Positions 1-7,941 of a DNA stretch of 17,734 nucleotides are shown one piece after another. The translations under genes and the position numbers were made by a program. Source of the stretch: CAYMEV01 sp964431655 [NCBI: uncultured bacterium] (GTDB taxonomy: Bacteria; CAYMEV01); contig CAYSKJ010000037.1 of assembly GCA_964431655.1 (NCBI GenBank), positions 3,415 through 21,148 on the forward strand, read 5' to 3'. Within the stretch, counting starts at the first letter, position 1; the number at the start of each line of letters is the position of its first letter. Below the pieces are notes generated by a model. The model did not search any database. It was not told the origin of the DNA and saw nothing but the letters and a program-made list of their open reading frames with translations.

Positions 1-84
1 TATGATTCTTTTTTCCATTTTAAGGATCTTTTCCATGTATATGTATCATGGGTATTATTTCCATGGTTGTTAAAAAAGGAAGAT

Positions 85-540
85 ATGGTAAAATTTCTCG
101 TGTTCAGGATTGGCCGGGAATACTACAGTATAGATATTATGAAGATTAAAAAAATTGACCCTGTTGAGGAAATCACCAGGGTTCCAAATACTCCGCCTTT
201 TGTTCTCGGAGTAATATCCCTTAGGGGAGAAATAATTCCGATCCTTGATTTAAAGAAAAAGCTTATGATAAAGGAGCATGAAGGAATTCACAAGCCCGGC
301 ATAGTAATACTGAATGAGCTGAATGCCGGTATCATCATTGATTATGTGGTGGGAGTAAGAGAGATAAAGCTTTCTGAGATTGAGAAAGCCCCTTCAATTG
401 TCGGATCTATTGATTCAGAGTATATTACGGGAATTGTGAGATATAAGAAGATAGTCTTTTCAATCCTGGATATTAACAATCTCATAAGAAAGGAGATTGT
501 AGAAGGCATAGGTGATTTTTTCTCCCGACTAAAGCTATAA
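85..540 (+). CDS. cheW: CheW-like chemotaxis coupling protein
   Basis: A single CheW domain of about 151 residues. CheW proteins are cytoplasmic scaffolds that link methyl-accepting receptors to the histidine kinase CheA. The family signature is clear: the N-terminal strand MVKFLVFRIGREYYSIDI, then VPNTPPFVLGVISLRGEIIP with the usual ILDLKKKL continuation, and later IIIDYVVGVREI. I prefer the ATG at 85, where the domain begins and AAGGA lies 4 bases upstream. An in-frame TTG at 67 would add six residues but has no purine-rich site before it. The frame stays open back to base 1, so a longer or fused N-terminus cannot be excluded, although the upstream translation looks non-coding. The gene ends 14 bases before the HEAT-repeat gene and probably shares its transcript. 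No CheA or receptor gene is in view; they may lie upstream. Family assignment is firm; the partner kinase is unknown. Confidence 0.9.
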   Translation: MVKFLVFRIGREYYSIDIMKIKKIDPVEEITRVPNTPPFVLGVISLRGEIIPILDLKKKLMIKEHEGIHKPGIVILNELNAGIIIDYVVGVREIKLSEIEKAPSIVGSIDSEYITGIVRYKKIVFSILDINNLIRKEIVEGIGDFFSRLKL

Positions 541-554
541 TACGGAGGTCTTAA

Positions 555-2771
555 ATGTCTGATTTTAATTCAATTTTGAATATGTTCGAGAATAATGACC
601 CGGAGAACAAGCTAAGGTCACTGAATATGCTGGGAGGGAAAGACGGGATCTCTGAGGATGATTTAAGGAGAATGTACTTTACTGCCCTGGGGGATAATGA
701 CTGGAGAGTCAGGAAAAAGGCAGTTGAGCTGATTACATCCAACCCCTGCCAGAAAGATATTATTGAGCTTATTTCAGCCCTGGGCAATGATACGAATGCC
801 GGAAAGCGGAACTCCGCCCAGGAAGCTCTGGCATTACTGGGTGAGAATGTACTGCCCTATCTTCACAAGGAGCTTAAAAACAGCGACCAGGATGTAAGGA
901 AATTCGTAGTGGATATACTGGGGCTGATAAAGAGCCGCAGCAGTGTAGGTTTTTTGATAAAAATGCTGGACGACCCCAATCCCAATATACAGCTGTCAGC
1001 AGTGGAAGCCCTTGGTGTAATAGGGGACAGGAGGGTTATAGACCCCTTTATAAACCTGCTTAAGAATACCAGGAATGACTGGCTGAGGTTCGGAATAATA
1101 GAGGCTATCGGCAACCTGAAGGATAATAATATATTTGATAAAATAGAGGCCTTTCTTGAAAAACCCATACTTGTAAAATCCATCATGAACCTGTACTCCA
1201 AGCTTGGAGATGCAGGCCACATTCACCATATAATCAAGGTCCTTAAAAGGGGTGAAAAACGTCACATTAGAAGCTGCATCCAGGCGCTCCAGGGCATAAA
1301 GAACCGTCTGGAAAAGCAGAACAGGCTTGATGAATTCATCAGATCCCTTTCAGCATGCAATGGCCAGACCTCAACGATATTCAGAGAATTTATCAGATCC
1401 GCAGACAGCAATGGCGAGAAGAAATCAGCTTTATTGTTCCTGGGTTATTTTGCCAGCTATGAGGATTTACGGTTCATAATCAGCTTTATAGAGGATATGG
1501 AGCTTCACGAAACGGTGGTGGAGGTTATCAAGCATAATATCTCCCAGCTTACAGAACTGGACTATATAGAGCTTCTTTCCATCCAGGACTACCACATTAA
1601 AAGGAATGTCCTGGATTTTGCCCCTTATTTCCGCAGTTCCAAAAACCTGAAAGTGCATATCATGGAACTGCTGAACCATCCTTATGGATATATAAGGGGT
1701 GCCGCTGTCTCTGTTCTTAAGCACCTTATTGACAATAAGAACGATATAATAAAGGTTATTCCCCTGGTTAATGACCGCTATCCCGATGTTCAGGAGTTTG
1801 CCATTGAAACCCTGATAGAAGTAATAAAAAAGCAGGAGGATATTAAGGAATTCGGTTTCATGCTTATAAACCAGATAAGCAGCAGTCCTGATCCTGTTTT
1901 AAGAGCCAATTCTGCAAAGATTCTGAAGCATTTTCCCCAGGAAAAGAATATTGAAGCCTTGAAGCTCCTTATGAAGGATGAAGCTATGGAAGTTAGAAGG
2001 GAAGCCATAAAAGCTCTCCTCTTTATTTCAGAAAGCAGTAAGATTGATTTCAACCGGTATTATGAACTTGGTATTACAGATGAAGACAGGCAGATCAGGA
2101 TTATCGCAGCCAATGGTATTCTGTACGGAGACAGGGATGAGAGCCTGAGGATACTGCATTCCTCCCTTAATGAAGAGGATCCTATAGTCCGGGCTCATAT
2201 ATTCAGGAGCCTCTTTCTCCTGGGAAATAATAAAACCCATGGAGTACTTAAAAGCAAACTTGAAACAGAAAATCCCTATGTGATAATTACACTCCTGGAA
2301 GACCTTCCCAAAAAGGAGTCCGGGATTTTTCTCAGTACAATCCTGGAGATGATAAAGCACGAGGACAATGAAGTTAGAAAGGCGGCTCTATCAGCTTATT
2401 ACAGGCTTAAAGGCGAGGAATCCCTGGTACTTATCAAGCAGACTCTGAATGATGCCCAGTGGGACCTGAAGGCTTCCATAATTGAGATACTCTATAATAT
2501 CAATACTCTGGAATCCCTTATGATACTGTCCAGCCTGGCAAATGATAAAAGCGAGGATTTGCAGATAAGGAAGCTTGCTGTCATGTATATCATTGAATCG
2601 TGTGAAGAAGATGCAATATTGAGTATAATCGGCCTCCTCATGGATACAAATTTCTTTAATGATATTATTGAGGGTCTTAAAAATCTTAAATATTCCAGTA
2701 TAGAGAAATTCACTTTTATCCTGGAAAATATTAAAAGCAGGGAAATAGTCAAGAGTTTGGAAAGATTATGA
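555..2771 (+). CDS. HEAT-repeat protein of a chemosensory operon
   Basis: A 738-residue protein made almost entirely of HEAT (PBS-lyase type) helical repeats, with no signal peptide or membrane segment. Repeat cores follow a (D/N)xxxx(V/I)Rxxax.aL pattern, for example DNDWRVRKKAVELI (about 47-60), DQDVRKFVVDILG (111-123) and DPNPNIQLSAVEALG (140-154). Similar cores recur through the second half, such as DEAMEVRREAIKAL and HEDNEVRKAALSAY; I count about a dozen. The stretch around residues 190-370 is more degenerate. Such solenoids are protein-binding scaffolds, and no catalytic motif is visible. The start at 555 has a strong GGAGG at 543-547. The stop overlaps the cheR start by 4 bp (ATGA), so translation is probably coupled. 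Its place between cheW and cheR suggests it organises or docks components of this pathway, which is inference from position. Confidence 0.88.
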   Translation: MSDFNSILNMFENNDPENKLRSLNMLGGKDGISEDDLRRMYFTALGDNDWRVRKKAVELITSNPCQKDIIELISALGNDTNAGKRNSAQEALALLGENVLPYLHKELKNSDQDVRKFVVDILGLIKSRSSVGFLIKMLDDPNPNIQLSAVEALGVIGDRRVIDPFINLLKNTRNDWLRFGIIEAIGNLKDNNIFDKIEAFLEKPILVKSIMNLYSKLGDAGHIHHIIKVLKRGEKRHIRSCIQALQGIKNRLEKQNRLDEFIRSLSACNGQTSTIFREFIRSADSNGEKKSALLFLGYFASYEDLRFIISFIEDMELHETVVEVIKHNISQLTELDYIELLSIQDYHIKRNVLDFAPYFRSSKNLKVHIMELLNHPYGYIRGAAVSVLKHLIDNKNDIIKVIPLVNDRYPDVQEFAIETLIEVIKKQEDIKEFGFMLINQISSSPDPVLRANSAKILKHFPQEKNIEALKLLMKDEAMEVRREAIKALLFISESSKIDFNRYYELGITDEDRQIRIIAANGILYGDRDESLRILHSSLNEEDPIVRAHIFRSLFLLGNNKTHGVLKSKLETENPYVIITLLEDLPKKESGIFLSTILEMIKHEDNEVRKAALSAYYRLKGEESLVLIKQTLNDAQWDLKASIIEILYNINTLESLMILSSLANDKSEDLQIRKLAVMYIIESCEEDAILSIIGLLMDTNFFNDIIEGLKNLKYSSIEKFTFILENIKSREIVKSLERL

Positions 2772-3628
2772 TCACTCAGCCCGATCAGTTCTTATACCGG
2801 ATGAATCCCATACAGTTCAGGCTTCTCAGGGACTTTATCTACAGGCAGTGCGGCCTCTGGTTTGACGATTCCCAGATGAATTTCTTTAAAAACCGGCTGG
2901 TTGACAGGCTTAAAGCACTGGATATAACTTCCTTCAACAAGTATTATTATTATATTCTTTATGATAAGAACAGGGATGAAGAATTCCTAAATATAATTGA
3001 TATACTTACAACCAATGAAACCTATTTTTTCAGGGAAAAAAGCCAGCTGAAAGCATTTTCTGAAGAGATACTCCCGCTGATCAGGCAGGACAGCCGGGGC
3101 ACGGAGTCCCCTGAGCTCAAGATATGGAGCGCAGGATGCTCCACGGGCGAGGAAGCCTATACAGTGGCGATGCTGATTTTAGAGACAAAACAGTTTCCTG
3201 GCTGGGATATAGACATACTTGCAACAGATATAAGCCCCCGTGTCCTTTCCATAGGCAGAAAAGGGATTTATTCCAAGAGCTCCTTCAGGTCCTGTGAACC
3301 TTATTATATTGACAAGTATTTTACAAAGGATGAGTTCGGATACCGCATAAAGGATTCTGTAAGGAGGTATGTGGACTTTGCCCGGCTGAATCTTCTTGAC
3401 AAGAACAGGCTGAACCTTATAAGAAATATGGATGTTATATTCTGCAGGAATGTTATTATTTATTTTGACCTGGAAGCCAAGAAGAAAGTCATTGAATCCC
3501 TCTATGACTGCCTTAAGCCTAATGGCTTCCTTCTCCTGGGCCATTCCGAATCTCTTGCCAGTATCAGCACCAAATTTGAGCTCAGGCATTTCCAGTATGA
3601 TATGGTATATCAAAAAAAGAAGTTATGA
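2768..3628 (+). CDS. cheR: CheR-type protein-glutamate O-methyltransferase
   Basis: A SAM-dependent methyltransferase that methylates glutamates on chemoreceptor signalling domains, part of adaptation. At 286 residues it matches the normal CheR length. An N-terminal helical CheR domain carries the hallmark NETYFFRE (83-90). The Rossmann SAM-binding domain carries WSAGCSTGEEAYT (from residue 120). The family signature CRNVIIYFD starts at C226 and is followed by GFLLLGHSES near the C-terminus. No TPR extension and no obvious receptor-tethering tail are present. It overlaps the upstream HEAT gene and the downstream receiver gene by 4 bp each. No CheB methylesterase is visible in the window, so either demethylation is encoded elsewhere or this is an alternative pathway with a different methylated partner. 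Confidence 0.95.
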   Translation: MITQPDQFLYRMNPIQFRLLRDFIYRQCGLWFDDSQMNFFKNRLVDRLKALDITSFNKYYYYILYDKNRDEEFLNIIDILTTNETYFFREKSQLKAFSEEILPLIRQDSRGTESPELKIWSAGCSTGEEAYTVAMLILETKQFPGWDIDILATDISPRVLSIGRKGIYSKSSFRSCEPYYIDKYFTKDEFGYRIKDSVRRYVDFARLNLLDKNRLNLIRNMDVIFCRNVIIYFDLEAKKKVIESLYDCLKPNGFLLLGHSESLASISTKFELRHFQYDMVYQKKKL

Positions 3629-3990
3629 GTATGTCCATCATAGTCGCAGATGACAGTTTTGCACACAGGAAGATAATTGTGGGCGTCATAAGGGAGGTTA
3701 CCGATGAGGAAGTCATCGAAGCCAGCAACGGGATTGAGGTTATTCTCAAGGACCTGTCAAAAGTATCCCTGCTCATATGCGACATTATAATGCCTCAGAT
3801 GGACGGTCTTAAGCTGATTCATTATATAAGGATCATGAAGAAGATAAGGGACCTGCCTATTATCGTTATTTCATCAACAGCAGCCGGAGCTGAGGATATA
3901 CACAAAATATACAGCATGGGGGTCTCGGAGGTTATTCAGAAGCCTGTTGAAAAAGACAGGCTAAAAGAGATCTTAAGGAATTATATATGA
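3625..3990 (+). CDS. CheY-like single-domain response regulator
   Basis: A stand-alone receiver domain of 121 residues with no output domain. The expected residues are present: acidic pair D9-D10, phosphoacceptor D53 in CDIIMPQMDG, S83 at the Ser/Thr switch position and K106 in the conserved KP. Such proteins are phosphorylated by a CheA-type kinase and act by protein-protein contact, on a flagellar switch, a pilus motor or another target. The start overlaps the end of cheR by 4 bp, and the stop overlaps the lptE-like start in the same way. A second in-frame ATG two codons later (3631) is possible. The symbol cheY is not assigned because nothing here ties it to flagella. Confidence 0.93.
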   Translation: MSMSIIVADDSFAHRKIIVGVIREVTDEEVIEASNGIEVILKDLSKVSLLICDIIMPQMDGLKLIHYIRIMKKIRDLPIIVISSTAAGAEDIHKIYSMGVSEVIQKPVEKDRLKEILRNYI

Positions 3991-4505
3991 AACGATTAAA
4001 TTTGCTTTCTATTTGCCTGTTAATGCTTTTATTGTCTGTTTCATGCGGCTACAACCTGATCGGGAAAGGGAACTACCTACCGGAAGACATAAAGACCATA
4101 AGGGTGGACATGGTCCAGAATGTCTCCTATAAATACGGAATTGAAAGCCAGGTAACAAACGCCCTTATCGACAGGCTTTCCTCCTACTCAGGTATTGATG
4201 TGGTCAACAAGGGCAAGGCTGATGCTGTGCTGAAGGGCAGGATAAAGAATTATGTATTAAAACCCATTGAGATAGACCAGGGGGGTTATGTCACCAAATA
4301 TCAGATAAGCATATCCCTTTCCATGAATCTTTTAAGGCTTGCAACAAATGAAGATATCTGGAGGGATGATGATCTGTATTTCTATAAGAATCTGGATGTA
4401 TCTCAAAGTATTGTGGATTCACTGGAATTTGAGTCCAGAGCACTGGAAGATATATCTGAAGAGATTGCAGACCGGGTTATTACCACAATCCTTATGAATT
4501 TTTAA
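3987..4505 (+). CDS. lptE: LptE-like LPS-assembly lipoprotein
   Basis: A predicted outer-membrane lipoprotein of 172 residues. The signal peptide (MKRL plus a hydrophobic run) ends in the lipobox LSVSC with acylated Cys20. The mature protein starts CGYNL, the CGY(x)L start typical of LptE. LptE plugs the LptD barrel and helps insert lipopolysaccharide. Downstream, the pattern of IKTIRVDMVQN, then a helix with ALIDRL, then VLKGRIKNYVLKP agrees with the LptE-related fold of two helices over a sheet. Sequence is divergent in this family, so the assignment rests on the lipobox, length and fold-like pattern. It starts inside the receiver gene stop (4-bp overlap). LptE is usually found beside leuS or holA, so this chemosensory setting is unusual. 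It indicates a diderm cell. Confidence 0.75.
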   Translation: MKRLNLLSICLLMLLLSVSCGYNLIGKGNYLPEDIKTIRVDMVQNVSYKYGIESQVTNALIDRLSSYSGIDVVNKGKADAVLKGRIKNYVLKPIEIDQGGYVTKYQISISLSMNLLRLATNEDIWRDDDLYFYKNLDVSQSIVDSLEFESRALEDISEEIADRVITTILMNF

Positions 4506-4529
4506 TTATGCAATCCCCTGAGAAAAGCA

Positions 4530-6731
4530 ATGAAGCCCATATATCTTGATTATAATGCCACAACTCCTATTCTGCCTGAAGTTGCTGAATCGATGAAACC
4601 CTGTCTTTATGAAATATTCGGCAATCCCTCCAGCGACCATTTTTACGGCTGGAGAGCAAAAAAGGCCATAGAGGATTCAAGGGCCATGACTGCACGGATA
4701 ATAAATGCCCTGCCCTCCGAGATTATCTTTACCAGCGGAGGCACAGAATCAAACAATATTGCCATTACCGGATACGCCATGGCTAACAGGCAGAAAGGCA
4801 GGCATATCATCTCCAGTGCTGTGGAACATCCTGCTGTTCTTGAAGTTCTTGAAAACCTGAAAAACCTCGGGTTTTGCATGAGCATTCTGCCTGTGAATTC
4901 CCGTGGGGTCATATCTGTCAGGGATCTTGAAAAGGCTATAACTGAAGAGACGATACTGATTACCATCATGCACTCGAATAATGAAACAGGGATACTTCAG
5001 CCTGTTGATGAGATAGGAAAGACAGCCCGAAGACACGGGATAGCATTTCATTCAGATGCAGCCCAGTCAGTGGGCAAAGTACCCGTAGATGTCGTGAAAA
5101 GCGGGATAGACCTGCTCTCCATAGCCGGACATAAGCTTTATGCGCCCAAAGGGGTTGGAGCCCTTTATATAAACAGGGAAATAAACCTGAAAAAAGTGAT
5201 GTATGGTGCAGGCCATGAGCGAAACCTGAGGCCTGGCACAGAAAACCTTCTTGAAATAACAGGCCTGGGCAAAGCATGTGAAATCATGAACCGGAACATG
5301 AAGGAAAACATGGTTTATCTGTCGGATAAGAGGGATTATATAGCCAGACTGTTAACAGAAGCAGTAAAGGATGCCCTGGTGATTACTGATCTGGATAATT
5401 CACTGCCCAATACCCTAAACATTGCCTTCCCTGGAATATCAGGAAGGAGGCTTGCCGCTGTTGTACAGGGAATAGCCGTAAGTGCGGGCTCAGCATGCCA
5501 TGCCGATTCTGAAGAGGCTTCATATGTTTTAAGGGCCATGGGGATTTCCCCGGAGTATATCCTCGGGGCCCTGAGGATATCAGTTGGATTGCCTACCACA
5601 AGAAAAGAAGCAGATAGTGCCTGCAGGATAATTGCAGAGGCGGTATCAGCCCTGAGCGTTAAATCTGCCGGCTCTACGCCAAAAAATGATAAATCAGGTT
5701 TAATCAAGCTTACGGCTTTGAGCGAAAATCTGGGCTGTTCATGTAAATTAGACCAGGACATCCTCTCCGGAATAATGAGCAAATTTTGCGTTAAACCGTC
5801 GGATAAAATCCTGGTCTCAAATGATACATCCGATGACTCAGCTGTTTATGATATCGGGAACAATAAGGCCATAGTCTCTTCGGTGGATTTCTTCACCCCT
5901 GTTGTTGATGATCCCTTCTGGTTCGGCCAGATAGCCTGTGCCAACGCCCTGAGCGATATATATGCCATGGGAGCAAAGCCCATTTTTGCTCTTAATCTGC
6001 TCTGTTATCCCCTCAAAATTCTACCGGAACCTGTCCTCGAGAGGATACTGCAGGGTGCTCTGGAAAAGGCCCGGGAGGCTGGCATAAGCATCATAGGCGG
6101 TCATTCTATTGAAGACCGGGAACTGAAATACGGCCTGGCAGTTACCGGGATGGTTGACTGCGACAGGATTATCCGAAACAATACAGCAGAAGATGGTGAT
6201 CTTATAGCTATTACCAAGCCCCTGGGAAACGGAATAATCTGTTCTGCCATGAACCGGGAGCTTATAAAGGCTTCTGATGCGGAATCTACCATGAGACTCA
6301 TGGCTGAGCTTAATGACAGGATAGATGTTTTTTCCCTTTTTCCTGTTAATGCCTGTACTGATATTACAGGGTTCGGCCTTCTTGGACATATCTGGGAGAT
6401 GATACAGGACAAAGGTCTTGAGGCGTTTATTTCAATGGACAGGGTGCCGGTGATTGATCCGGCCTATGAAATGCTGTCAGCAGGCATAATCCCCCATAAA
6501 ACAAAAAAGAACCTGAAATATATATCCTCCCGGCTTGAATGCTCAGGAAAAATTACAGAACACGACAGGCTTATCCTGGCTGATGCGCAGACATCCGGTG
6601 GCCTGCTAATGGCATTTCCGGAAAGGTTTGAAGGGGATATTACTGATTATTGCGGTGAAAGGGGTCTTTTTTTTAGGGTTATCGGAAGGCTTTGCAAAAC
6701 ACAAAGTTCCTTTATCCGGATAGAGCGCTGA
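4530..6731 (+). CDS. selD: Cysteine desulfurase-selenophosphate synthetase fusion
   Basis: One 733-residue protein with two complete enzymes. Residues 1 to about 380 form a PLP-dependent group I NifS/IscS-type desulfurase, from MKPIYLDYNATTP through HSNNETG, HSDAAQSVGK, the PLP lysine K202 in GHKLYAPKG, RPGTEN and the persulfide/perselenide cysteine C323 in SAGSACH. Residues from about 393 form SelD, which makes selenophosphate from selenide and ATP. Its catalytic motif GCSCK has C403 and K406, both non-Sec, followed by DDSAVY, VDFFTPVVDDP, NALSDIYAMGAKP, GGHSIEDRELKYGLAVTG, DITGFGLLGH and DAQTSGGLL. Both halves are near normal length, so this is a true fusion, not a remnant. The desulfurase half may act as a selenocysteine lyase that channels selenium to the SelD half (inference). 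No selA, selB, selC, ybbB or yqeB/yqeC gene is in the window. The start has only a weak ribosome site (GAGA). Confidence 0.95.
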   Translation: MKPIYLDYNATTPILPEVAESMKPCLYEIFGNPSSDHFYGWRAKKAIEDSRAMTARIINALPSEIIFTSGGTESNNIAITGYAMANRQKGRHIISSAVEHPAVLEVLENLKNLGFCMSILPVNSRGVISVRDLEKAITEETILITIMHSNNETGILQPVDEIGKTARRHGIAFHSDAAQSVGKVPVDVVKSGIDLLSIAGHKLYAPKGVGALYINREINLKKVMYGAGHERNLRPGTENLLEITGLGKACEIMNRNMKENMVYLSDKRDYIARLLTEAVKDALVITDLDNSLPNTLNIAFPGISGRRLAAVVQGIAVSAGSACHADSEEASYVLRAMGISPEYILGALRISVGLPTTRKEADSACRIIAEAVSALSVKSAGSTPKNDKSGLIKLTALSENLGCSCKLDQDILSGIMSKFCVKPSDKILVSNDTSDDSAVYDIGNNKAIVSSVDFFTPVVDDPFWFGQIACANALSDIYAMGAKPIFALNLLCYPLKILPEPVLERILQGALEKAREAGISIIGGHSIEDRELKYGLAVTGMVDCDRIIRNNTAEDGDLIAITKPLGNGIICSAMNRELIKASDAESTMRLMAELNDRIDVFSLFPVNACTDITGFGLLGHIWEMIQDKGLEAFISMDRVPVIDPAYEMLSAGIIPHKTKKNLKYISSRLECSGKITEHDRLILADAQTSGGLLMAFPERFEGDITDYCGERGLFFRVIGRLCKTQSSFIRIER

Positions 6732-7829
6732 TCAGGAATTTTTTAAGCCCAGAACCCTGAATGTTCTTTCCCTGAACTGATCAAATCTTTCCCTTATAAG
6801 CTCCCTGAATCTCTCATTTGTATACTGGAGGACGGGATACCACAGCCCGTTTTCATATCTGACCCTGAACCCCCAGTATATGCTGTCGATATATATACAG
6901 GCAAGAGCTTCATGACCTTCCAGGGCGCGGGACAGATTATAGGCCACAGAGCTTATAGCCGGTGCTATATAGGGGAAATAGCCCTTCTGTCTGACCTGGT
7001 GATTCAGGGTTTCAATGCATCTGCTCAGGGACAAGGCATCTTCTGCGCTTGAGCTCTCAACGCAGGGTACAGCAATTACGCCCTCATTGTGGGGACCGAA
7101 TATCTGCCCCTTTTTATAAAAGTCGAAAAAGCCCCTTTTTTCAAGGATGTAGTTTGCCCTGGCCGCCATTACTCCCAGTCCCATACCCGTTATCTGGCAT
7201 GACAGAAGTTTCAGCTTCATTTGCAGATAGGTGCACAAAATGTCAACGGGATCGCTTACTATTATTATGCTTCCATGGTAGCTTCCCCTGCCCAGGGTAT
7301 AAATGAGGGTCTCAAGTATACGGCTGTTGCCGGGGAACTGAATATCACGGACATTGGCCTGCTTTTCGGTTAAAGGGGGTATCTGGGCTGCTGCCGAAAA
7401 TATAATTATATCAAAGGCGGGTATTTTTGAAATATCATCCAGTATTACCACAGGAACCTGTTTTTTCTGAAAGGGAGGGTGGAGCTGGTTTATCTCCATC
7501 TCATATCTCTCTGCAAGCTCTTTTTTCCTGTCATATACTGCTATATGACTGACCCGGTCTGCATCCAGCAGCATTCTCAGTCCCGTAAGAAGAGTGCCTC
7601 CCACATTACCAAGACCGTAGATAAGAATGCTTTTGGGCCGGTTTTGTTTCTCAGTTATCCGTAATACCTCGGGTTCATATTCCTTGTTTACATAAAGGAT
7701 ATCATTACCGGATATTTCAGGCCTTGAGTATTTTATCAGATTGTCCAGAGGGTTTTTCGGGTCGATATCCTGAACCGGCATAAGCTCCCCGTGGATTCTT
7801 CTATCATATTCTATTCGTTCAATCCGCAA
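6732..7829 (-). CDS. Lactate/malate dehydrogenase-fold protein with altered active site
   Basis: A 365-residue member of the LDH/MDH superfamily with an N-terminal extension of about 66 residues. The NAD-binding Rossmann motif is intact: GLGNVGG (G72, G74, G77) followed by D100 in VYDRKK. The middle SDPVDIL corresponds to the LDH/MDH NPVD motif, but the Asn is Asp (D193). By eye, the catalytic His is kept (H247 in GPHNEG) and the following Arg is kept (R224 in ARANY), while the Asp that pairs with the His is Met (M221 in GVMAAR). The substrate-loop Arg is also not apparent. It may therefore use a different substrate or be a nucleotide-sensing protein. The start is TTG at 7827-7829, with AAGGGG 8 bases upstream. 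It converges on selD with no spacer. The fold is secure; the function is unknown. Confidence 0.8.
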   Translation of the reverse strand: MRIERIEYDRRIHGELMPVQDIDPKNPLDNLIKYSRPEISGNDILYVNKEYEPEVLRITEKQNRPKSILIYGLGNVGGTLLTGLRMLLDADRVSHIAVYDRKKELAERYEMEINQLHPPFQKKQVPVVILDDISKIPAFDIIIFSAAAQIPPLTEKQANVRDIQFPGNSRILETLIYTLGRGSYHGSIIIVSDPVDILCTYLQMKLKLLSCQITGMGLGVMAARANYILEKRGFFDFYKKGQIFGPHNEGVIAVPCVESSSAEDALSLSRCIETLNHQVRQKGYFPYIAPAISSVAYNLSRALEGHEALACIYIDSIYWGFRVRYENGLWYPVLQYTNERFRELIRERFDQFRERTFRVLGLKNS

Positions 7830-7837
7830 TAAATATT

Positions 7838-7843
7838 CCCCTT
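7838..7843 (-). promoter_or_regulatory. Ribosome binding site fixing a TTG start
   Basis: AAGGGG on the minus strand, 8 bases before the TTG at 7829. No ATG in the same frame has a comparable site, so this supports the TTG start of the dehydrogenase-like gene. Confidence 0.6.
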
Positions 7844-7858
7844 TTCATATTTCAGAAC

Positions 7859-7886
7859 ATAATATTGAATCTTTAGCGCATGTCCA
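7859..7886 (-). promoter_or_regulatory. Putative sigma-70 promoter of the dehydrogenase-like gene
   Basis: On the minus strand TGGACA (7886-7881) and TATTAT (7864-7859) are separated by 16 bases; each differs from consensus at one position. Transcription would start near 7852, about 23 bases before the TTG. The element lies inside one copy of the 44-bp direct repeat. Confidence 0.4.
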
Positions 7887-7902
7887 TATCTTTTTCAATG
7901 AG
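7859..7902 (-). repeat. Imperfect direct repeat, copy A
   Basis: Ungapped match of 33 of 44 bases to 8469-8512, the 3' end of the giant gene, offset by exactly 610 bases and in the same orientation. Read in the equivalent frame this copy gives LIEKDMDMR, a stop, then RF, against LIEKDIDTLKRF in the gene. It lies in the gap between the membrane-protein and dehydrogenase-like genes and may be a decayed copy of the giant gene's end. Confidence 0.5.
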
Positions 7903-7941
7903 TCCGGGAAAAAGGCCGGAATGACTTTTGAAGATGTAAAA

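Noticed and set aside
2-73. Open frame from base 2 ending TAA at 71-73, possibly the end of an upstream gene
   Set aside because: Only 23 residues with no recognisable motif; another frame is also open here, so it cannot be assigned.
3179-3613. 144-residue minus-strand open frame
   Set aside because: Antisense to cheR, whose motifs are complete; no evidence for a second gene.
5736-5744. Selenocysteine in the SelD catalytic motif
   Set aside because: The codons at both positions are TGT (Cys); no in-frame TGA occurs in the fusion gene.
6725-6750. Bidirectional terminator at the selD end
   Set aside because: The palindromes AGCGCT and TGATCA have no loop and do not form a stem next to the later T run.
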